Source: an uncultured Eubacteriales bacterium
GTDB lineage: Bacteria > Bacillota > Clostridia > Oscillospirales > Oscillospiraceae
Direction: 5' to 3'
Assembly (NCBI GenBank): GCA_900543625.1
Contig: UQSF01000010.1
Coordinates: 1 to 64,000, forward strand
DNA: 64,000 nt
Of the stretch, positions 24,717-33,010 are shown piece by piece (position 1 is the first letter of the stretch; every line of letters begins with the position of its first letter). The notes beneath the pieces were generated by a model. It saw only the letters and a program-made list of their open reading frames with translations, had not been told where the DNA came from and did not search any database. The position numbers were made by a program, and so were the translations under genes.

Positions 24717-26315
24717 ATGAAGACCTGTCTGCGCCCCTACGAGGGCACACAGCCGTACATCTTCGTCAGCTACGCGCACAAGAACGATGCGGCCGTGCTC
24801 GAGATCATCGGCACGCTGCAATCGCGCGGCTTTCGCGTCTGGTATGACGAGGGTATCGAGGCCGGCAGCGAGTGGCCGGAGAGCATCGCGTCGCACCTCG
24901 AGCGCGCGCAGCTCGTGCTGGCGTTTTTGTCCCCGGCGTATCTGCAGTCCGACAACTGCCGCAAGGAGATGCACTATGCCCTGACAAAGAAAAAGCCGGT
25001 CATCAATGTCTATCTCGAGCAGACGGAGCTGTCGCCGGGCATGGAGATGCAGATCGGCAACCTCTTCGCGCTCATGAAATATACCTACCCGAGCGAGGAA
25101 TATTTCTACGACAAGCTCTTCTCGGCCGAGCTGCTCGATGCGGACAAATTTGCGGGCGAAGCGCCGGAGCTGCCGCCCGAGGCACCCGCCGCGCCGCCGC
25201 GGGCGAAAAAGAAGAAAGAGAAAAAGCCCCGCGCCGAAAAGCCCCGCCGGGAAAGACCCGCCAAAGCGCCGAAGCCGGAGCGCGCGAAGAAAAAGCGCGG
25301 CATCGCGGCGGCGATCATCGCGGTCGTACTCGCCGGCTGCCTGATCGCGGCAGGCATCGTCGGCCACTTCACGGGCCTGCTCTACCGCTTCACGGCCAGG
25401 ACCGTCGCGGTGCAGACGCTGCCGGACGACACGGTGGCCGCATTTCAGAACCCGCTGCTCGAGCAGGCCGCGCGCGAATATGCCGGAAAGCCCGAGGGCG
25501 AGCTCACGGTCGCAGACCTCAAGGGGCTCACGGCGCTGTACGTCTGCGGCGACCGGTACTGGTTTGCCGCCCCGCAGCAGGGCGTGGATACGGCGGCTGC
25601 CGGCGTCGAGACGGCGGAGGTCGTCGACCCGTCCGGCCAGAGCGTCACCGTGCAGCGCGGGGACATCCGCGAGCTGTCCGACCTCGCGTATTTTCCGAGC
25701 CTGACGGTGGTCTCGGTGCAGTTCCAGTCATTGACTTCGCTTGAGAGCCTACCCGCCTGCGGCGTGGAGGTGTTTGATGTCAGCGCCAACCGGCTCACGA
25801 GCCTGTCGGGCATCGAACAGCTGCCGAAGCTCACGGCCCTCACGGCCGACGGCAACGCCATTACCGACCTGACCGGCCTCGGCCGCTGCCTGAACGTGCG
25901 GAAGCTGAGTCTCAACGGCGCAAACGTGTCGGACCTGTCCGAGCTGCGCGCGCTCACAAAGCTGCAGGACATCACGCTCTCGCACTGCACGCGCCGCGAG
26001 CTGCTGATCCCGCTGCACAAGTCCTCGCTCACGCGCATCACGCTCGTGGACTGCGACCTGCGGGGTGATTTCTTCCGCAGCTTTGACCGCGAGCGGGCGA
26101 TCACATCGCTCACGCTCATCCGCTGCGAGCTCGACAGCACATCCGGTCTGGATGGCTTCACCGGGCTCACGGAGCTGACGCTGCGCGATGTTTCCGGCGC
26201 GCTCGACTGGTCGGCGCTCGGCAGCCTGCCGCTGCAGACCGTCACGACCGACGCCATGCAGGCCGACGCCATCCGCGCCTCCGGAACGACGGCCGCCGTC
26301 ACGGTCACGGGCTGA
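24717..26315 (+). CDS. TIR-domain protein with one membrane helix and outer leucine-rich repeats
   Basis: A 532-residue protein of unusual layout. Residues 12-140 are a TIR domain (PYIFVSYAHKND; Glu84 in LQSDNCRKEMHYA sits where NADase-type TIRs have the catalytic Glu). Residues 145-194 are a Pro/Lys/Arg-rich linker. Residues 195-217 are one membrane helix with the basic side in. Residues 320-510 are LRR-like units (LTSLSGIEQLPKLTALTADG, LTDLTGLGRCLNV and so on). I infer TIR in the cytosol and LRRs outside: a receptor-like plan with the chain order reversed from Toll receptors. The neighbours (PHP, LysR) give no function; it has its own ribosome site and terminator. Confidence 0.85.
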   Translation: MKTCLRPYEGTQPYIFVSYAHKNDAAVLEIIGTLQSRGFRVWYDEGIEAGSEWPESIASHLERAQLVLAFLSPAYLQSDNCRKEMHYALTKKKPVINVYLEQTELSPGMEMQIGNLFALMKYTYPSEEYFYDKLFSAELLDADKFAGEAPELPPEAPAAPPRAKKKKEKKPRAEKPRRERPAKAPKPERAKKKRGIAAAIIAVVLAGCLIAAGIVGHFTGLLYRFTARTVAVQTLPDDTVAAFQNPLLEQAAREYAGKPEGELTVADLKGLTALYVCGDRYWFAAPQQGVDTAAAGVETAEVVDPSGQSVTVQRGDIRELSDLAYFPSLTVVSVQFQSLTSLESLPACGVEVFDVSANRLTSLSGIEQLPKLTALTADGNAITDLTGLGRCLNVRKLSLNGANVSDLSELRALTKLQDITLSHCTRRELLIPLHKSSLTRITLVDCDLRGDFFRSFDRERAITSLTLIRCELDSTSGLDGFTGLTELTLRDVSGALDWSALGSLPLQTVTTDAMQADAIRASGTTAAVTVTG

Positions 26316-26341
26316 GCGCCGCTTTCCCCGCACAAAACGGA

Positions 26342-26381
26342 AAACACCCCTGCCGGAACGGACAAACCGGCAGGGGTGTTT
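26342..26381 (+). terminator. Terminator of the TIR-LRR gene
   Basis: AAACACCCCTGCCGG (26342-26356) pairs perfectly with CCGGCAGGGGTGTTT (26367-26381) shortly after the stop. Confidence 0.85.
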
Positions 26382-26488
26382 CCATAGGAGAAATGGAGTT
26401 GGAAAAAGGAATTATCATGTTGCTTGGAGAGAATTTGCGTGGTTGTCGGCGCACTGCAAAAATCGTGTGCGGTCACGAAAAATTGCAC

Positions 26489-26517
26489 TTGCTATCTGAC
26501 AGTGCCCATTATATAAT
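26489..26517 (+). promoter_or_regulatory. Promoter of the LysR gene
   Basis: TTGCTA (26489-26494) and a perfect TATAAT (26512-26517) are 17 bp apart, about 70 bp before the ATG. The leader is AT-rich, as expected for a LysR auto-control region. Confidence 0.7.
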
Positions 26518-26587
26518 GCCGTTATAGATAAGTAAAGCAAATAATTCTGATAGTTAAATTAGCGTTTCTTATCCGTGAGGGGTGCTT

Positions 26588-27460
26588 ATGAACCGGTATA
26601 TCGCATTTTTGAAGGTCTTTGAGCGCAACAGCTTTTCCGACGCTGCGCGCGATCTCGGCTACACGCAGTCGGCCGTGAGCCAGATGATCAAGTCGCTGGA
26701 GGAGGAGCTGGGGGTGACGCTGCTGGTGCGTTCGCGCTCGGGCGTGGCGCTCACCTATGAGGGACGCCACCTGCTGCCGTACATCCGCGACACGGTCAAC
26801 GCCTACCGGATGCTCCAGTCGCAGGCGGCGGGCTTCAGCGGTCTGGAACAGGGCACGATCCGCCTCGGCACGTTTACGAGTGTGTCGAGCTACCTGCTGC
26901 CGCCGGCCATGGAGCGCTTTCGCCGCCTGCACAGCGGCATCCGCTTCGAGCTCTATCAGGGGCTGTATTATGAGATCGAGGACTGGGTGCGCGAGGGCGT
27001 GGTCGACTTCGGCTTCACGGATATGCTGCGCACGACCCCGTTCCCGTGCGAGCCGATCTATCAGGACACCATGCTCGCTGTGCTGCCCGAGGGGCATCCG
27101 CTGGGCGAGAACATCTTCATTCAGGTCGACGAGCTCGCGGCTGAGCCCTTCATTCTTCTCGAGGAAGGGCGCGGCGGCGGCTGTATCCGTGACCTGCTCA
27201 CGCGCCATCCGCAGATCAACGTCCAGTACCGTGTGGCCGACGACTACACGATCCTGAACCTGGTCGAGAACAACCTCGGCGTGTCCATCCTGCCGGAGGC
27301 GGTGCTGCGCCGCAGCGGCCGGCGTGTCATCGCGCGCCGCCTCTCGCCGGAGCTGCAGCGTACCGTCGGTGTCGTCTATAAGCAGAAGACCGGCCTGTCC
27401 ACCGCCGGACAGATGTTTCTCAGTGAGCTCAAGGCGTCGATCCCGAACGTGCGCGGCTGA
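26588..27460 (+). CDS. LysR family transcriptional regulator
   Basis: A 290-residue regulator. The winged helix-turn-helix covers residues 1-60 (NSFSDAARDLGYTQSAVSQMIKSLEEELG). The effector-binding periplasmic-fold domain spans about 88-290 (IRLGTFTSVSSYLLPPAM...). The effector is unknown. The ATG at 26588 fits the GAGGGG site 6 bp upstream better than the GTG at 26582. It lies between the TIR-LRR gene and a DUF554 gene on the same strand; either could be a target, but nothing in the sequence decides. Confidence 0.92.
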   Translation: MNRYIAFLKVFERNSFSDAARDLGYTQSAVSQMIKSLEEELGVTLLVRSRSGVALTYEGRHLLPYIRDTVNAYRMLQSQAAGFSGLEQGTIRLGTFTSVSSYLLPPAMERFRRLHSGIRFELYQGLYYEIEDWVREGVVDFGFTDMLRTTPFPCEPIYQDTMLAVLPEGHPLGENIFIQVDELAAEPFILLEEGRGGGCIRDLLTRHPQINVQYRVADDYTILNLVENNLGVSILPEAVLRRSGRRVIARRLSPELQRTVGVVYKQKTGLSTAGQMFLSELKASIPNVRG

Positions 27461-27550
27461 AATTTTTTGCGCGCGTGTGTTTACACGGCCGCCTGGTTGT
27501 GTTATCTTAAACGGTGCATTTTTTGATCAAACCGTGTCCGGTGGATGATA

Positions 27551-27566
27551 CCTTATTTAAATAAGG
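27551..27566. repeat. Palindrome upstream of the DUF554 gene
   Basis: CCTTATTTAAATAAGG is a perfect 16-bp palindrome 28 bp before the DUF554 ATG. A related palindrome with the same TATTTAAATA core lies just past the gene at 28324. Possible operator pair. Confidence 0.55.
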
Positions 27567-27594
27567 CGGCGCGGCGGGAAGGAGCGAATCGGAT

Positions 27595-28317
27595 ATGAGT
27601 CTGACGGGCGCTGTTGTCAACGCGCTGGCCATTTCAGGCGGCGGGGCGATCGGCCTGCTGTTTCGGCGGGGCATCCCCGAGCGTGTGAGCAAAACGGTCA
27701 TGATCGGCCTCGGGCTGTGCGTGCTGTATATCGGCATTTCGGGTGCGAGTGCGTGTCGGAGCATCCTGATCGTCATCGTGTCCATGACGCTCGGCGCGGC
27801 GGTCGGCGCACTGCTGAACATCGACGGCTCGATCCACCGCCTCGGCACCTGGGTCGAGGCGCACGTTCACCGGCATGAGGGCGGCCCGTCGCTGGCCGAG
27901 GGCTTCGTCACGGCGAGCCTCCTGTGCTGCATCGGCGCGATGGCGGTCAACGGCTCGCTCGATGCCGGCATCCGCGGCGACAACAGCATCCTGTTCACCA
28001 AGTCGATGATCGACCTTGTCTTCTGCGCCATGATGGCCACGACGCTCGGCGCGGGCGTGATGCTTGCGGGTGCGGCGGTGCTCGTTGTCGAGGGGACGCT
28101 CACGCTGCTGGCCGGGGCGATCGCGCCGCTGCTCTCGGAGGCGGCGGTCGCAGACCTCACGTGCGCGGGTTCCCTGCTCGTGGCGGCCATCGGTCTCAAC
28201 CAGACCGGTGCCACGAAGATCAAGGTGGCGGACTATCTGCCGGCGCTGCTGTTCGTGCCGGTCATCCGCTGGCTCGTGGGGCTGCCGGTGTGGCAGCAGC
28301 TCGCCGCGTTGTTTTGA
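27595..28317 (+). CDS. DUF554 membrane protein
   Basis: A 240-residue polytopic membrane protein of the DUF554 (YdfK-like) family, with about seven hydrophobic segments. The family's GGxxG start (ALAISGGGAIGLLFRRGIP) and the middle segment MAVNGSLDAGIRGDNSILFTKSMIDLV are both present. The function is unknown; it looks like a transporter. The GAAGGAGCG site precedes the ATG. It is flanked by two related AT-rich palindromes, and a hairpin at 28337 ends the unit. Confidence 0.85.
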   Translation: MSLTGAVVNALAISGGGAIGLLFRRGIPERVSKTVMIGLGLCVLYIGISGASACRSILIVIVSMTLGAAVGALLNIDGSIHRLGTWVEAHVHRHEGGPSLAEGFVTASLLCCIGAMAVNGSLDAGIRGDNSILFTKSMIDLVFCAMMATTLGAGVMLAGAAVLVVEGTLTLLAGAIAPLLSEAAVADLTCAGSLLVAAIGLNQTGATKIKVADYLPALLFVPVIRWLVGLPVWQQLAALF

Positions 28318-28323
28318 GGGATA

Positions 28324-28335
28324 CTATTTAAATAG
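28324..28335. repeat. Palindrome downstream of the DUF554 gene
   Basis: CTATTTAAATAG is a perfect 12-bp palindrome that shares its core with 27551-27566. Confidence 0.5.
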
Positions 28336-28336
28336 G

Positions 28337-28367
28337 AAGAAGCACCCTGCGTAGGAGGGTGCTTCTT
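28337..28367. terminator. Bidirectional terminator between DUF554 and YczE-like genes
   Basis: AAGAAGCACCCT pairs with AGGGTGCTTCTT between two convergent genes. Confidence 0.8.
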
Positions 28368-28374
28368 TGTGTAT

Positions 28375-29052
28375 TCAGATACGCAGTGCGCGGATGCGGC
28401 CGAGGCCCGGCAGTACGCGCCCGAACAGCGACACGAGCGGCCCGACGACCAACGCTGACACGACCGTGCCGATGCCAACGCCCTGCAGCCGTCGGAAAAA
28501 CAGCAGTGACAGCGCGGATGCGATGATGATGAGCGTCACGTCGAACACGAGCTTCACGCGGCCGAAGTCTTTGCCCGTCGCCTGTGCGAGCACGCGCACG
28601 AGCCCCTCGCCGGGCACGGTGATGACGTCCGGCGCGATCTCGATGCTGATGCCGCAGGCGAGGATGACGCAGCCGAGCAGCATGCACCCGCCGCGCGCGA
28701 GCCACCCGGCCGGGTGCAGCCAGCTCAGCGCGGCCATGCTCACGTCGATGAAGCCGCTGAAGAGCACGTTCGCCGCGATCTGCAGCAGCTGCACGGGCGG
28801 GAAATTCCGCCGCTGGATGGCGATCTGGATCAGGATAAACACTGTGTTCATAATAAAGGTGAAGCCGCCGAAGCTCAACGGGAAGCGCAGACTGAGCACG
28901 TACGGCAGGCTCGAGATCTGCGACGTGCCGAGGCTGCTCTTTGTGATGAAGGCGATGCCGAACGAGTTGGTGAGCAGGCCGAGCGTGAAAAAGAGATAGC
29001 GCAGGGCGATGTTTCTGGCGTTTTGGCCGCGTGGCGCGGGGGACATGGACAT
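28375..29052 (-). CDS. YczE/YyaS/YitT family membrane protein
   Basis: A 225-residue integral membrane protein with about five to six helices. The N-terminal part (LRYLFFTLGLLTNSFGIAFITKSSLGTSQISSLPYVLS) and IAPDVITVPGEGLVRVLAQATG are typical of the YczE/YitT group, which is thought to transport small solutes; the substrate is unknown. It is monocistronic and convergent with the DUF554 gene. Confidence 0.8.
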   Translation of the reverse strand: MSMSPAPRGQNARNIALRYLFFTLGLLTNSFGIAFITKSSLGTSQISSLPYVLSLRFPLSFGGFTFIMNTVFILIQIAIQRRNFPPVQLLQIAANVLFSGFIDVSMAALSWLHPAGWLARGGCMLLGCVILACGISIEIAPDVITVPGEGLVRVLAQATGKDFGRVKLVFDVTLIIIASALSLLFFRRLQGVGIGTVVSALVVGPLVSLFGRVLPGLGRIRALRI

Positions 29053-29158
29053 TCTTCTTTCTTGAAAAATCGATGGGATGAAAATAGCGTAGCCGTTTTT
29101 GGGACAGTTGTCAAGGCCTGTACCGTGCGGGAGACGCGAAAAAACCGCACGGGAAGGC

Positions 29159-29187
29159 TTGTTTTTCTCGCGCGATTGTGTTAAAAT
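29159..29187 (+). promoter_or_regulatory. Promoter of the YgjV-like gene
   Basis: TTGTTT (29159-29164) and TAAAAT (29182-29187), preceded by TGT, are 17 bp apart, about 30 bp before the ATG. Confidence 0.65.
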
Positions 29188-29219
29188 CCACTTTCCTGCG
29201 GGAAGAAAGGGTGTGGCAC

Positions 29220-29735
29220 ATGGATTTCTGGCTCAACCAGGCGCTGGGTCTGCTCGGCAGCCTGATCGTGTTTATCTCGGTGCAATTCAATAACCGCCGC
29301 GTCATCCTCGCCGCGCAGGCGATCGCCTGCCTGATGTGGATCGTGCACTATGGGCTGCTCGGCGCGATGACCGCCGCGACCATCAACATTCTGTCGTTCG
29401 CGCGCAGCGTCGTGTTTTACTTCAACGACCGCAAGTGGGCCAAGAGCCGTGCGTGGCTGTGGGCGTTTCTGGCGCTGTACGTCGTCAACACCGTCCTCAC
29501 ATGGGATGGACCGAGGAGTCTGCTGCCCGGCATCGCCATGAGCATGACGACCATCGCGCTCTGGACGCGCGATATGCGCCGCACGCGCCTGCTCTATCTG
29601 ACCAATTCACCGTTCTGGTTCACGTATGACATCCTCGCGCGCTCGTATTCGTGCATGGTCATCGAGGCCATCGCCTTCGTGTCCTACGTCGTGGCCGTGT
29701 GGCGGTTCGACATCAAAAAGCAGCCGCAGACGTGA
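29220..29735 (+). CDS. YgjV family inner-membrane protein
   Basis: A 171-residue membrane protein with about five hydrophobic helices. The segments LGLLGSLIVFISVQFNNRR, CLMWIVHYGLLGAMTAA and NSPFWFTYDILARSYSC are typical of the YgjV (Imp-YgjV) group. The function is not known. The ATG at 29220 follows GAAAGGGTG. A strong hairpin starts right after the stop and repeat copy 1 follows. Confidence 0.8.
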   Translation: MDFWLNQALGLLGSLIVFISVQFNNRRVILAAQAIACLMWIVHYGLLGAMTAATINILSFARSVVFYFNDRKWAKSRAWLWAFLALYVVNTVLTWDGPRSLLPGIAMSMTTIALWTRDMRRTRLLYLTNSPFWFTYDILARSYSCMVIEAIAFVSYVVAVWRFDIKKQPQT

Positions 29736-29737
29736 TC

Positions 29738-29767
29738 GCGCGTGCCAAAAAGCGTTTTGGCACGCGC
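29738..29767 (+). terminator. Terminator hairpin of the YgjV-like gene
   Basis: GCGCGTGCCAAAA pairs perfectly with TTTTGGCACGCGC two bases past the stop codon. Confidence 0.75.
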
Positions 29768-29957
29768 TCAAACGAGACCCACTGCGTTGGGCTCTCGTTT
29801 GAAGGGACTGCGGCTCGCTGCATCGCACGAGCTGTGCACCGTCGGCGCACAACTCGCACGTTTGCGAGCCGAAATGTATTTTCTCCGCCGTACACACCGC
29901 CGGAGAAAATGATTGGAATTTTTTGCGTCTGCGGACGCAAACTCTGCGAGCCTTTTG
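29768..29957 (+). repeat. Structured intergenic repeat, copy 1
   Basis: First of three copies. In order: hairpin TCAAACGAGA...TCTCGTTTGA (29768-29802); a variable middle hairpin; then the conserved block GTATTTTCTC-cgccg...-GGAGAAAATGA, a run of T's, and the hairpin TTTGCG-tctgcgga-CGCAAA followed by CTCTGCGAG and a T tract. The other copies are at 39536 (minus) and 55324 (plus). Stems stay paired while their bases differ between copies. This block fills most of the gap between 29735 and 30065. Confidence 0.8.
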
Positions 29958-29970
29958 TAACGGCCTGCAA

Positions 29971-29998
29971 AAACTCCCCGCCTTCGGGCGGGGAGTTT
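29971..29998 (+). terminator. Terminator-like hairpin after repeat copy 1
   Basis: AAACTCCCCGCC pairs perfectly with GGCGGGGAGTTT around a tttcg-type loop. It can serve the repeat transcript on plus or the dehydratase gene on minus. Confidence 0.65.
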
Positions 29999-30064
29999 GC
30001 GTGTTTAAAAAGGGCTTTGCATTTCGCCGGGAACCCAACGAAGCGGTTTTCGATGGATTTGCTT

Positions 30065-31636
30065 TTACCACGTCAGCGCATCGTCAAAGTCCACGAGGTC
30101 GGGACGCACCGGCTCCTCGCCCATGACGGTCTGCATATAGAGGTTGACCTGACGGCGCATGTCGCGCTTGGAGATCGTGCGCGAATCGAGCAGATCCTGC
30201 GCGACCCAGAGCATATGTACGCCGCGCGCGGCCGCCTGCTCCTCGAACACGCCGCGCAGACCGTCCATGCCCTTGCAGGAGATCTGGTCATACATGAGCA
30301 CCATGTCGGCATTGTACTGCTTGCAGACGACCCACAGCTCGTCGAGCACGTTTGCGTAGCCGCCCTTTGTGTGCTTGCGCATGGTGGTGCGCTGGTAGCT
30401 GCGGGCGAGGTCGGCGAGCGCCTGATCGGGATCCTCCGTGTTGATGATGATGTCGGAAATGAGGGATTCCATGCTTGCCACGACGTTGATGCCCCAGCAG
30501 TTTTCCGCCCAGACGGAGAAGTCGGGGTAGAAGTTCGCCGGGCACGACCACTCGACGCAGCGGTGGCGCATTGCGGGCGCGCAGGGCTTTTTCTGCCGGT
30601 AGCCGCGCATCATGATGCGGTTGACGCGGCGGTCGGTGTCGAGAAAGCGCGGGTCCATGCCGCCCGAGAGATGATAGAAAAACATACGGTAGATCCAGAA
30701 GGTCTCGCCGGTCATCTGCGGATAGGGCGTGCGGTTGACCTCCCACTTCTGCAGCTCGTACTCCGTCTCACGGTTGTAAACCTTCATGGCCTTGAAGAAC
30801 GCGTCCCAGTCGAAGGTCTCGCCGGTCTGTTCCTCGATGAAGCGGATGAGTCCGCGCAGTTCCTCGACGGCGTAGTCCTGCACCGCGTCCTCATTGTAGC
30901 GGATGGGCACGCCGTAATAGTACGTCGGGAGGTTAAAATACCGGTCCTGATACAACGTCGTGGCGACGCTGCCGTCGCACGGCATGTTGCAGGCGACAAA
31001 GCACGTGCCGAGCTTGGGATACTCGTCGCGCAGGGCGCAGCCGGCCTCGGCCGAGGGCAGGGGGCAGACGTCGGCCGGGATGCCGAAGTTTTCGGCCGCG
31101 TCGAGATACGGCGGCGTGATCTGCTGGTTGAGGATCGAGCACAGAAATACCGGCAGCACCTGCGCCGGCAGGTAGATGAGGTTCGGGAAGCCGGCCATGA
31201 TCTGTCCGGGGACGAGCTCGTCAAAGAGCACGATCTTCTTCGAGAGCTTGTTGCCGGGGTGGAAATGCTCGTCTGCCACGAACGAGATGCGCAGCAGGTC
31301 GGTGGCCTTTTTCACGATGCGGTCATATTGGGCGCGCGCCATGCGCAGCTGGTTGCCGCGCATGCCGAGCGTGCCGCGGTCGACAAAGTTCGGGTAGGTC
31401 AGGTAGGTGGAAAACCACTGGTAGCGAAACAGCGCGCGCACAGCCGACACCGGACACTTGGCCACAAAGACGATCATGTCCTTCCAGCACTTGAGCCACA
31501 TATAGAAGTCAAACGCCGTGTCGCGCACACCGCGCAGCTCGCGGTAGCGAAACCGCCCCTTTTCCGGGTCGAAGCGGTAGGTGTAGTCATTGACGTGGCG
31601 GAGAAATTCCCGCAGGGAGCGTTTTTGTTCACCCAT
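30065..31636 (-). CDS. 2-hydroxyacyl-CoA dehydratase family subunit (longer subunit)
   Basis: A 523-residue protein of the HgdB/FldBC/BcrBC family, whose members use a [4Fe-4S] cluster for radical dehydration of 2-hydroxyacyl-CoA or for aryl-CoA reduction. Several conserved Cys are visible (VFLCSILNQQITPPY, CNMPCDG, YDQISCKGMDG). ATG at 31636 has a GGAGG site 9 bp upstream, so it is preferred over the GTG at 31642. It follows the second subunit with almost no gap. No activase (HgdC type), CoA transferase or acyl-CoA dehydrogenase is present in the window, so the substrate is open. Confidence 0.82.
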   Translation of the reverse strand: MGEQKRSLREFLRHVNDYTYRFDPEKGRFRYRELRGVRDTAFDFYMWLKCWKDMIVFVAKCPVSAVRALFRYQWFSTYLTYPNFVDRGTLGMRGNQLRMARAQYDRIVKKATDLLRISFVADEHFHPGNKLSKKIVLFDELVPGQIMAGFPNLIYLPAQVLPVFLCSILNQQITPPYLDAAENFGIPADVCPLPSAEAGCALRDEYPKLGTCFVACNMPCDGSVATTLYQDRYFNLPTYYYGVPIRYNEDAVQDYAVEELRGLIRFIEEQTGETFDWDAFFKAMKVYNRETEYELQKWEVNRTPYPQMTGETFWIYRMFFYHLSGGMDPRFLDTDRRVNRIMMRGYRQKKPCAPAMRHRCVEWSCPANFYPDFSVWAENCWGINVVASMESLISDIIINTEDPDQALADLARSYQRTTMRKHTKGGYANVLDELWVVCKQYNADMVLMYDQISCKGMDGLRGVFEEQAAARGVHMLWVAQDLLDSRTISKRDMRRQVNLYMQTVMGEEPVRPDLVDFDDALTW

Positions 31637-31638
31637 GG

Positions 31639-32835
31639 TCACTTGCCTCCTCTCTGCGTCTGGAGCTGCTTGATCTCCAGACTCTCGACGAATGCCTGCA
31701 CGCGCGTGCGCAGCTGGCCGCTGCCGCCGGTGGCGTTCTGGCGGTCGACCGCGACGGACGGGATGCCGAATTCGCGCGTGACGACGTGGCTTGCCAGCGC
31801 GCGCTCATAGCCCCAGTATTCGCAGAACTTGAGCTGCTCGTACAACACGCCCTGCGCGTGATACTCCGCGCACAGGTCGCGCACGAGCTGCCAGCGGCCG
31901 TCGACCTTCTCGCGCTGCATGAAGCGCGGGCACTGACTGGTGTTGAGGTAGTGGCGCGCGATGCTCTCGAGCACCGGCAGGTCGGGGTCGAGATGAATTT
32001 CCTCGCGCCCCGGCGTCGAGCCGAAGCAGAAACGGTCGACCACGACGAGCGCGCCCGCATCCTCGACGAGCTTGGTGAAGCCGGGGTCGTCGATCTCGCT
32101 GCCGACGACGGCGATCTTCACGCGAAAGCGCGGCTTCACATCGGGCTCGCGCTGGCGCAGCTCCTCGAGCGTCTCGCGGAGCTTGTCGACGATGAGATAT
32201 TTCGGGCAGCAGTAGCTCACAAGGTTCAGGATGTGGTACTCATAGCCCGTGATGCGTGGGTTTTCCTCCTTGCGGAATTGGCCGATCTCAGTCAGGATGC
32301 GGCAGACCTCGTTGTGCTCGGCGACCGCCTTGCGCAGCGCATCGTCCGACACGTCCACGCCGTAGACCTCCTGCAGCGGCGTGAGCACCTTACGCCGGAG
32401 CTGGTCGACATAGTGGCGCACGGTGTTTTCCGTGACCTTGAAGGGCATGTCGAGAAAGGTCACGAAAAACTGCTCATTGTCCACGAGCCGCAGCAGCTCG
32501 AAGTGCTCGAGCGCGCGGTTCATCTCCGAGCACGTCTCCGTGCCCATCAGGCCGGACAGGAAGTTGTAGCCGCCCTCGATGCCGCGCTCCAACAGCGACT
32601 TGCAGTAGTCGCAGATGAAGTTCGACATGTAGTACGACGAGATGTCCAGCGACCCCATCAGTGGTGCGCGCAGGCGCACCGAAAAGCAGTTTCCGGTGTT
32701 GAGCAGCACCTCCGGCATGTGGTAGCAGGTGTAGGCCAGCGCGTGCTTCCCCTCGGCACACGCCTGCTGTACGAGCGCGTTGTTGGCGCTCTCGAGCAGC
32801 TTTTCAAATTCGTAAAGATGCTTCAGGTCTTTCAA
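31639..32835 (-). CDS. 2-hydroxyacyl-CoA dehydratase family subunit (shorter subunit)
   Basis: A 398-residue partner subunit of the same family. It has the N-terminal HALAYTCYHMPEVLLNTGN segment (where relatives start to line the active site) and Cys-rich NFICDYCKSLL, then MGTETCSEMNRAL. I place the start at TTG 32835 because GGAGGG lies 8 bp upstream, and an ATG in another frame stops at once. The longer frame would cross the promoter at 32881. The pair forms a two-gene operon. Confidence 0.82.
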   Translation of the reverse strand: MKDLKHLYEFEKLLESANNALVQQACAEGKHALAYTCYHMPEVLLNTGNCFSVRLRAPLMGSLDISSYYMSNFICDYCKSLLERGIEGGYNFLSGLMGTETCSEMNRALEHFELLRLVDNEQFFVTFLDMPFKVTENTVRHYVDQLRRKVLTPLQEVYGVDVSDDALRKAVAEHNEVCRILTEIGQFRKEENPRITGYEYHILNLVSYCCPKYLIVDKLRETLEELRQREPDVKPRFRVKIAVVGSEIDDPGFTKLVEDAGALVVVDRFCFGSTPGREEIHLDPDLPVLESIARHYLNTSQCPRFMQREKVDGRWQLVRDLCAEYHAQGVLYEQLKFCEYWGYERALASHVVTREFGIPSVAVDRQNATGGSGQLRTRVQAFVESLEIKQLQTQRGGK

Positions 32836-32880
32836 TCTACGCTTCCCTCCATGTGAAAAAATTCGCATTTGGATGGTCAC

Positions 32881-32909
32881 ATTATACGACGATGTGTCCG
32901 ATGCCGCAA
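32881..32909 (-). promoter_or_regulatory. Promoter of the dehydratase operon
   Basis: On the minus strand TTGCGG (32904-32909) and TATAAT (32881-32886) are 17 bp apart, 46 bp before the TTG start. Confidence 0.75.
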
Positions 32910-32971
32910 TAGTTTTTGGACAGTTTTCTGGAAAACGTGCAAAAATTGACGCGGTGGTTTCGCGCGCACTG

Positions 32972-32980
32972 TGGTATAAT
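32972..32980 (+). promoter_or_regulatory. Extended -10 promoter of the DUF1653 operon
   Basis: TGGTATAAT is a perfect -10 with TGn extension, about 30 bp before the ATG. The nearby TTGACG (32946) is too far for a -35. Confidence 0.6.
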
Positions 32981-33010
32981 GGGCGCAGAAAGGTTACAGG
33001 AGGTGGCGAT

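Noticed and set aside
29768..29957. The shared peptide-like translation of the three intergenic repeats (CGRKLCEAF-like stretch) as a small protein gene
   Set aside because: The frame is not kept open from a common start in the three copies, there is no ribosome site, and the changes preserve stems and not codons.
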